This document shows, in pieces, positions 36,108-41,125 of a DNA stretch of 41,125 bases (within the stretch, counting starts at the first letter, position 1; every line of letters starts with the position of its first letter). The position numbers and the translations under genes are program-made. This stretch comes from Fischerella thermalis PCC 7521. GTDB taxonomy: Bacteria > Cyanobacteriota > Cyanobacteriia > Cyanobacteriales > Nostocaceae. The stretch is from NCBI RefSeq assembly GCF_000317225.1, contig NZ_AJLL01000017.1:1-41125 (forward strand), read 5' to 3'. A model generated the notes under the pieces. That model did not search any database. It was given only the letters and a program-made list of their open reading frames with translations, and was not told the origin of the DNA.

Positions 36108-37199
36108 ATGAGAGTGCAAGATAGCAGCATGTCAGCAGGAGAACAAAACGGACACGGACACCGTACCCAGCCCTACCCGATCCGCATAGGCGTGATCGGG
36201 GTGGGTAACATGGGTCAACATCATGCCCGTATCCTGAGTTCCATGAAAGACGTTGAACTGGTTGGTGTTGCAGATATAAACGTCGAACGAGGCTTAGAAA
36301 CCGCCAGTAGATACAAGGTGCGTTTTTTTGAGGATTACTGCGATCTGCTGCCCCATGTGGAAGCGGTCTGCATTGCTGTTCCCACGCGCCTACATTACGC
36401 TGTGGGAATTTCTTGCCTATTGGCAGGAATTCACGTTTTGGTAGAAAAACCGATCGCAGCCAGTATTTCTGAGGCAGAATCTCTAGTCAATGCCGCAGCC
36501 GAATCTGGTTGTATTCTGCAAGTAGGTCACATTGAACGCTTTAGTCCAGCCTTTCAGGAATTGAGCAAAGTGTTGAAGACTGAGGAAGTGTTGGCGTTAG
36601 AAGCCCATCGCATGAGTCCCTACTCAAATCGTGCCAACGACGTCTCAGTTGTTCTGGATTTAATGATCCATGATATTGACTTACTGTTGGAATTAGCCGC
36701 CTCACCAGTGGTGAAATTAACGGCTAGTGGTAATCGTACCTTAGACTCTGGTTATTTAGATTATGTGACTGCAACTTTAGGATTTGCTAATGGCATTGTT
36801 GCCACCTTAACTGCCAGCAAAGTCACTCACCGCAAAATCCGCAGTATAGTCGCCCATTGTAAAACTTCATATACAGAGGCAGATTTTCTCAAGAATGAAA
36901 TTTTGATTCATCGTCATACCATAGCTAACTCTATGACAGACTATCGGCAAGTGCTTTACAAGCAAGATGGTGTGATTGAAAAAGTTTATACTAGCAATAC
37001 TGATAAATTGGGGGCAGAGTTGGAACATTTTGTCAACTGCGTGCGTGGTGGTAATCAACCTTCAGTTGGTGGCGAACAAGCTCTCAAAGCTTTAAGATTG
37101 GCAAGTCTAATTGAGCAGATGGCTTTGGAAGAAAGAGTTTGGAACCCATTAGATTGGGAATCTGAATCGAGAGTGCAATCTTTGACACCCACTGTTTAA
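36108..37199 (+). CDS. Gfo/Idh/MocA family NAD(P)-dependent oxidoreductase
   Basis: From ATG 36108 the product is 363 aa; a GTG at 36090 would add six residues. GAGGAG lies just ahead of the ATG. A 24-residue polar leader precedes the Rossmann fold (IRIGVIGVGNMGQHHARIL, nucleotide motif GxGxxG). The EKP motif (VLVEKPIAAS) carries the catalytic Lys, and the C-terminal substrate domain contains the HDIDLLLELA region. Such enzymes oxidise or reduce sugars, inositols or related metabolites; some cyanobacterial members act on sugar-nucleotide or bilin substrates. The substrate cannot be inferred here, as neighbours are unrelated (queC, DedA). Confidence 0.9.
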   Translation: MRVQDSSMSAGEQNGHGHRTQPYPIRIGVIGVGNMGQHHARILSSMKDVELVGVADINVERGLETASRYKVRFFEDYCDLLPHVEAVCIAVPTRLHYAVGISCLLAGIHVLVEKPIAASISEAESLVNAAAESGCILQVGHIERFSPAFQELSKVLKTEEVLALEAHRMSPYSNRANDVSVVLDLMIHDIDLLLELAASPVVKLTASGNRTLDSGYLDYVTATLGFANGIVATLTASKVTHRKIRSIVAHCKTSYTEADFLKNEILIHRHTIANSMTDYRQVLYKQDGVIEKVYTSNTDKLGAELEHFVNCVRGGNQPSVGGEQALKALRLASLIEQMALEERVWNPLDWESESRVQSLTPTV

Positions 37200-37282
37200 G
37201 CAGAGTGGGAGAGTGAAACATCAGGAGAGGGGGAGAAGTAAGAAATTACTCTTTCCCTCTCCTTTAACCTATGTAAATAGTT

Positions 37283-37350
37283 GATGGTTGATGGTTGGTT
37301 GTTGTTTGGAAAACCCAGCAACAACCAACAAACAACAACCAACAAACAAC
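37283..37350 (+). repeat. Heptamer repeats forming a hairpin upstream of the DedA gene
   Basis: GTTGGTTGTTG (37294-37304) pairs perfectly with CAACAACCAAC (37319-37329) around a 14-nt loop, and further CAACAAACAACAACC units follow. The DedA frame is open through this repeat, but an N-terminus translated from it (rich in Asn, Gln and Thr) is not expected to be part of the protein. Confidence 0.75.
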
Positions 37351-37376
37351 ATTTAACAATCTTAGGAATTGACTCA

Positions 37377-37991
37377 ATGACAGAGTGGATCAAAACTACT
37401 ATCGAATCTATGGGCTATGTAGGAATTGCCCTATTGATGTTCCTTGAAAACCTCTTTCCCCCTATTCCTTCAGAATTGATCATGCCCTTAGCAGGATACA
37501 CAGCAAATTTACCAGATACAAAGCTCAGTGTTGCTGGTGTATTTTTAGCTGGACTGTTCGGCTCCGTGCTAGGCGCACTCATCTGGTACTATCCTGGTAA
37601 ATTTCTCGGGGAAAGCCGCTTAAAAGTTTGGGCTGATAGATATGGTAAGTGGATAACCGTAACTAGTAAAGATATTACCAAGTCCAAACATTGGTTTGAC
37701 AAGCAAGGTAACAAAGCTGTACTGCTTGGACGCCTAGTACCCGGAATTCGTACTTTGATTTCCGTACCCGCAGGACTCAGCAATATGCCTTTGCCATCTT
37801 TTATTTTTTATACAACTGTGGGTAGCGCTGTTTGGGTAGGTTTGCTAACATACTCAGGATATATATTGGGTAGTCAATATGAACTTGTGGACAAGTACCT
37901 TGCTCCTGTATCAAAAATTGTGCTTGCGGTTATACTTTTAGCATTTCTTGTCTTGGTATTAAAGCGGACGCACAAACGTAGGAGAAGATAA
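37377..37991 (+). CDS. DedA family membrane protein
   Basis: From ATG 37377 the product is 204 aa (MTEWIKTTIESMGYVGIALL). A 32-residue upstream extension is only repeat sequence and is rejected. The DedA/SNARE-associated domain (PF09335) shows the hallmarks ENLFPPIPSELIMPLAGY near the N-terminus, GSVLGALIWYYPGKFLG, and the GRLVPGIRTLISVPAG loop with its conserved Arg residues. Four to five membrane helices are predicted, with a basic tail (KRTHKRRRR) on the cytoplasmic side. The family acts in lipid scrambling (undecaprenyl phosphate or phospholipid) and proton homeostasis. Monocistronic. Confidence 0.92.
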   Translation: MTEWIKTTIESMGYVGIALLMFLENLFPPIPSELIMPLAGYTANLPDTKLSVAGVFLAGLFGSVLGALIWYYPGKFLGESRLKVWADRYGKWITVTSKDITKSKHWFDKQGNKAVLLGRLVPGIRTLISVPAGLSNMPLPSFIFYTTVGSAVWVGLLTYSGYILGSQYELVDKYLAPVSKIVLAVILLAFLVLVLKRTHKRRRR

Positions 37992-38251
37992 AAAACTTGC
38001 CCCCAATCACGATTCCCAAAAACAACTGTTTTGGTGTAAAAAGTAGCGCTATAAATGACAAAGCGCTGCAAATGGTTTGCTATTTGACTTTATCTCAGCA
38101 TAGCCTTGGCAAATTAACTCACACTAAGTTATTAAGTAATTCTTGGCAGGTTTTCAATTAAATGTTGACCTTACCAATAATTTCTGATACACGCATTTTT
38201 GTAAGATGAGCATGGTAACTTTTTCAAGGTAAGTAAGTATTAGGAGCTTTC

Positions 38252-39400
38252 ATGACAGACCAACCTTCCGCAGCCACCCCGATGAATGCCGCTGCCATAC
38301 CAATGAACAGAGTATCGGCATCTACTCCGATCAATGCTACTCCTACACCAACAGCTAGTAGCAGCACTGGTAAAAAGATTCTTAGTGTTGACTTAGGTAG
38401 AACCTCCACAAAAGCTTGTGTGAGTCGCGAACCAGCAAATGTAATATTCGTCTCTGCCAACGTTAAAGAAATGTCGATGGAACAAGTGCGGGGAGGCGTT
38501 TTTGAAGCCCGTGCAACAGATCCTTTGATGGATTTGTGGTTGGAGTATCAAGGTAGTGGATATGCTGTCGGTCAACTAGCTGCCGATTTTGGTGCTAATT
38601 TGGGTGTAGGTCAATCTAAAGTAGAAGATGCACTTGTAAAAACTTTGGCTTGTGCTGGTTACTTCAAGCTCAAAGATGATATTTCTGTTGTGTTGGGTTT
38701 GCCTTACCTTTCTCAAGAACAATTTGAAAAGGAAAAAGCCCAGCTAATCAGCCAATTGAGTGGCCCTCACACAATGAAGTTTCGCGGTGAAGATGTATCG
38801 CTAAACATCACTAAGGTTTGGGTAATGCCAGAAGGCTATGGTAGTCTTTTGTGGTGCGAAGCCCAACCGAAGAAAACCGCAGCAATGCCAGATTTTACTA
38901 AAGTATCAGTGGCGATTGTTGATATTGGACATCAAACCATCGATTGCTTGATGGTAGATAACTTCCGCTTTGCCCGAGGTGCTTCTAAGAGTGAAGACTT
39001 TGGTATGAGTAAGTTTTATGAACTAGTAGCCGCCGAAATTGAAGGGGCTGATAGTCAATCTTTGGCTTTAATTGCTGCTGTTAACCGTCCCAAAGGCGAT
39101 CGCTACTACCGTCCCAGAGGTGTAGGCAAACCCGCCAACCTAGATGATTTTCTGCCCAACTTGATAGAAATGTTTTCGCGTGAAATTTGCAGTCGTGTGT
39201 TAGCATGGCTACCAGAGCGCGTCACTGATGTGATTCTCACTGGTGGCGGTGGGGAGTTCTTCTGGGAAGACGTTCAACGTCTGTTGAAAGAAGCAAAAAT
39301 TAATGCCCACTTAGCATCACCATCTCGACAAGCTAACGCTCTAGGGCAGTTCATTTATGCAGAGGCACAACTATCCGCCAATCGCTCTTCTAGGGCTTAA
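38252..39400 (+). CDS. ParM-like actin-family ATPase
   Basis: The 382-aa protein has a disordered Ala/Pro/Ser/Thr-rich leader (1-40) and then an actin-like fold. Phosphate-1 is ILSVDLGRTSTKACV with Asp47, phosphate-2 is AIVDIGHQTIDCLMV with Asp224, the adenosine motif is VILTGGGGEFFW (327-338), and the C-terminal SPSRQANALGQFIYA occupies the place of the ParM NARG motif. This is the ParM/StbA class and not MreB or FtsA. Plasmid ParM filaments push DNA copies apart through a ParR adaptor bound to parC. A ribbon-helix-helix partner follows 5 bp downstream, so the two form one operon. Being in a chromosomal setting of housekeeping genes is unusual for a plasmid partition system. Confidence 0.85.
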   Translation: MTDQPSAATPMNAAAIPMNRVSASTPINATPTPTASSSTGKKILSVDLGRTSTKACVSREPANVIFVSANVKEMSMEQVRGGVFEARATDPLMDLWLEYQGSGYAVGQLAADFGANLGVGQSKVEDALVKTLACAGYFKLKDDISVVLGLPYLSQEQFEKEKAQLISQLSGPHTMKFRGEDVSLNITKVWVMPEGYGSLLWCEAQPKKTAAMPDFTKVSVAIVDIGHQTIDCLMVDNFRFARGASKSEDFGMSKFYELVAAEIEGADSQSLALIAAVNRPKGDRYYRPRGVGKPANLDDFLPNLIEMFSREICSRVLAWLPERVTDVILTGGGGEFFWEDVQRLLKEAKINAHLASPSRQANALGQFIYAEAQLSANRSSRA

Positions 39401-39405
39401 AAATA

Positions 39406-39915
39406 ATGTTCCAATGGTCAAAAAAGGTGGTTAAATCGGTTACGTTCAACCCAGGGGTGGCTGACGAGAGTTTGTTAGCGCTTATTGAAAGCCAATTGGA
39501 GAAAGATCCCAACAAGACTTTCAGCGACCTTTGTAAAGAGGCCCTGTGGCAAGCTTTGTGCGTGCCGGAATCAGTAAGACCAAGCCCACCGCCTACTCCC
39601 CAACCAGTACCGACACAAGGAGTAGAACTGCAAATATCTGAACTACAAAGGCAACTAGCTGACCTTGAGGAACGTTTTTTTGCTAAAGAATCTAATCGAT
39701 TGGAGATGATGGAACGCCACTTGACACAACTCAGTCAACAAGTGGCACAGCTGGCAATTATGGTTCATCAGACACCAGCCATACAGTCACCGACACCATC
39801 GACAGCAGTATCAGAGGTTGTAAATCATACTGTTACAACTACTTATACTGCCACACCTCCTCAAGATGTTGATCCTGTAATTAGCCGCCTGAGTCAGTAT
39901 CTGGATGATTTCTAG
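39406..39915 (+). CDS. ParR-like ribbon-helix-helix/coiled-coil partner of the ParM-like ATPase
   Basis: The 169-aa protein has three parts. Residues 8-52 fit a ribbon-helix-helix DNA-binding fold (strand KSVTFNP, helix ADESLLALIESQL, helix TFSDLCKEALWQAL). Residues 55-70 are a Pro-rich linker, and 72-120 a coiled coil (LQISELQRQLADLEERFF, LEMMERHLTQLSQQVAQLAI). A Thr/Pro-rich spacer leads to a short conserved-looking tail, DPVISRLSQYLDDF. In ParR of plasmid systems an RHH domain binds the centromere and the extreme C-terminal helix contacts ParM filaments; the same layout is visible here, so a ParR role is inferred. No clear iterated centromere was found next to the operon. Confidence 0.7.
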   Translation: MFQWSKKVVKSVTFNPGVADESLLALIESQLEKDPNKTFSDLCKEALWQALCVPESVRPSPPPTPQPVPTQGVELQISELQRQLADLEERFFAKESNRLEMMERHLTQLSQQVAQLAIMVHQTPAIQSPTPSTAVSEVVNHTVTTTYTATPPQDVDPVISRLSQYLDDF

Positions 39916-39950
39916 GAACCCCAGGGTGTGATATTATTGTGCCATTTTTG

Positions 39951-39992
39951 ACCTCCTTAGTAGTATCTTCTATTAAGGAGGTTTAATATTTT
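39951..39992 (+). terminator. Intrinsic terminator of the parM/parR-like operon
   Basis: ACCTCCTTA (39951-39959) pairs perfectly with TAAGGAGGT (39974-39982) around a 14-nt loop, and TTAATATTTT follows. It lies 36 bp after the second gene's stop codon. Confidence 0.75.
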
Positions 39993-40056
39993 AGATAGTG
40001 CTAGGCATGGCGAATTAGGGATAAGGGAGACAAAGAAGACAAGGGTGATAGGGAGA

Positions 40057-40087
40057 CAACCAACAACCAACAACCAACAATCAACAA
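40057..40087. repeat. CAACCAA tandem heptamers
   Basis: Three perfect CAACCAA units and one CAATCAA precede the 144-aa exported protein gene; this is the complement-strand form of the TTGGTTG repeats seen elsewhere in the window. Confidence 0.85.
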
Positions 40088-40151
40088 TTACCAAGTTTGA
40101 TAAGCTGGGTTGTAGATTGGCTATTATTCAATACTATCCAAGGTGTACGTT

Positions 40152-40583
40152 ATGCTGTTACGATCGCTCACGCTTATATTCTTTTCCTGTTTACTTGGAT
40201 TGTTATCCTGGGTGTACAGTCCTACTGCCATAGCACTGACACAAATTAGACTCTTTGACATAACTTATAAAGAGTGTCCACCAGAAATAGCAAAAGGAGC
40301 GGTTACTAGTGGTACTACAATGGCAGCTAACTGTTTTCTAGTCATAGGGAAAGCTGAAAATCCAACTTATAAAACAGTTTACGATGCAGATATTTTTGGA
40401 CGCATCTATGATGCAAATAATGATCCAGTCATGCAAAATCGTACCCGCCTTGGCTCCATACCTGAAGTACCGCCAGGTATCAGTGATTTTGAATTAAGAA
40501 TTTCCGTAGCAGCAAATCAACCCACTCCTCTCAAGCTTAAGCAATTTAAAGCAGCTGGGTTCGGCGCTCAAGTTCGGAAGTAA
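40152..40583 (+). CDS. Exported hypothetical protein, 143 aa
   Basis: From ATG 40152 a strong signal peptide (MLLRSLTLIFFSCLLGLLSW) ends near AIA-LT. An upstream in-frame GTG at 40143 would add only three residues. The mature part is about 110 aa with two cysteines (in YKECPPE and AANCFLV) that could form a disulfide, a GKAENPTYKTVYDADIFGRI stretch, and a beta-rich end. I recognise no named family; it resembles widespread cyanobacterial periplasmic hypotheticals. It stands alone, between the ParM/ParR-like operon terminator and a gene-free right end. Confidence 0.75.
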   Translation: MLLRSLTLIFFSCLLGLLSWVYSPTAIALTQIRLFDITYKECPPEIAKGAVTSGTTMAANCFLVIGKAENPTYKTVYDADIFGRIYDANNDPVMQNRTRLGSIPEVPPGISDFELRISVAANQPTPLKLKQFKAAGFGAQVRK

Positions 40584-41125
40584 TCAACAAGACAACCCAT
40601 AAAATCGGCTTCAACTAAAAGCTGAGAAACTTTTGAGAATAAGTTCCCGTAGGTAATTTATAATAAGGATTCTCCCTCTATATTTTTTATTGGAAAGGGT
40701 ATTGACAATAATTGGATAACACAGAAATAAGCTTGAGTTTTGACCTTTATTATCTACCTGTTATAAAAAAATCAGCAACAAACTTGCTAATATAAGGTGT
40801 TTTTTTACCTTTGCCTTTAAAGGGTCATGGGTAACTAAAAATATTATGAAGAAATAAGTTAAATGTGAAATGCATATCACCAAGCACAATCTCTAAGAAA
40901 GCAGTTGTCCGGAAGCTAGATGGCGAATTCTTACGTGGTGGGATCTTGGCGAGAGCATAAGCATAGTTGCAAGAAAGAACAAAACAAATTATTCAGTGTT
41001 AGAGATAACGTAAGAGGCAAATGCTTTGTCGGCATACCTTGCGTTTTGTTGCATAGTGTGGATTTGGCGCTTGTCTTGTTTAAGTGCATAACTATTAGCT
41101 GTGTTCCAAGTCTTGTTTAAAGCGC
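40584..41125. other. Right-hand end without a convincing gene
   Basis: A 66-codon frame at 40920-41120 is open but Cys/Val-rich, has no ribosome site and does not look like a real protein. No strong terminator or repeat was seen, apart from a possible weak CTTTAAAGG palindrome near 40816. Confidence 0.5.

Noticed and set aside
37281-37376. N-terminal extension of the DedA protein from an upstream ATG
   Set aside because: The extension is translated heptamer repeat, which is not part of DedA proteins; ATG 37377 gives the family N-terminus.
40920-41120. 66-codon frame at the right end
   Set aside because: No ribosome site, unusual Cys/Val composition and no recognised motif.

Overview
The window is chromosomal DNA from a filamentous, very probably heterocyst-forming cyanobacterium (Nostocales: Nostoc, Anabaena, Tolypothrix or a relative). 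The evidence is: many HIP1 octamers (GCGATCGC, at least 15 copies); heptameric short tandem repeats between genes; families largely confined to cyanobacteria (DUF3611/Tic21-like, a CCB-type cofactor-assembly protein, the Mo-nitro_C small protein, a Hik2-type kinase, a DUF1400 hydrolase, CYP110-type P450); and an HstK-type Ser/Thr-His kinase. No rRNA, CRISPR array or prophage was seen.

Layout. 1-1000: gene-poor, with a cluster of four different palindromes and a 21-bp heptad-encoding repeat that looks like a broken coiled-coil gene. 1022-3634 (minus): serS, a small membrane protein and a DUF3611 protein. 3635-4325: intergenic, with a candidate Yfr1-like small RNA and direct repeats ahead of a PadR regulator. 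4326-5258 (plus): padR and a CCB-type haem-cofactor assembly protein. 5400-6180: two small uncharacterised genes. 6581-7897: a GAF-histidine kinase resembling Hik2/CSK. 7961-10580 (minus): an SLH-domain surface protein and an SLH-less paralogue of its C-terminal half. 11605-16976 (plus): Mo-nitro_C protein, an orphan ABC ATPase, a Wza-like SLBB export protein and a DUF1400 hydrolase. 17068-18728: divergent lipA and a response regulator.

18944-27935 is the most distinctive part. A truncated IS5-type transposase lies directly upstream of a 1.9-kaa Ser/Thr kinase-ATPase-GAF-His kinase. This kinase converges, 7 bp apart, with a CYP110-like P450 and a class I sesquiterpene synthase. The arrangement matches the terpene synthase/P450/two-component minicluster described in Nostoc (germacrene A-type chemistry).

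29147-30623: TPP riboswitch and thiC. 30976-35536: pyrE, a secreted protein, tRNA-Met(CAU), an exported acidic protein, a CNNM/CBS transporter and queC. 36108-37991: a Gfo/Idh/MocA oxidoreductase and a DedA protein. 38252-39915: a two-gene operon of a ParM-like actin ATPase and a ribbon-helix-helix/coiled-coil partner, which looks like a chromosomal ParMR-type system and is the best candidate for an under-described system. 40152-40583: a small exported protein. The rest has no convincing gene.

Most gene ends are marked by hairpins. Several are built from heptamer repeats placed as inverted arms between convergent or adjacent genes.
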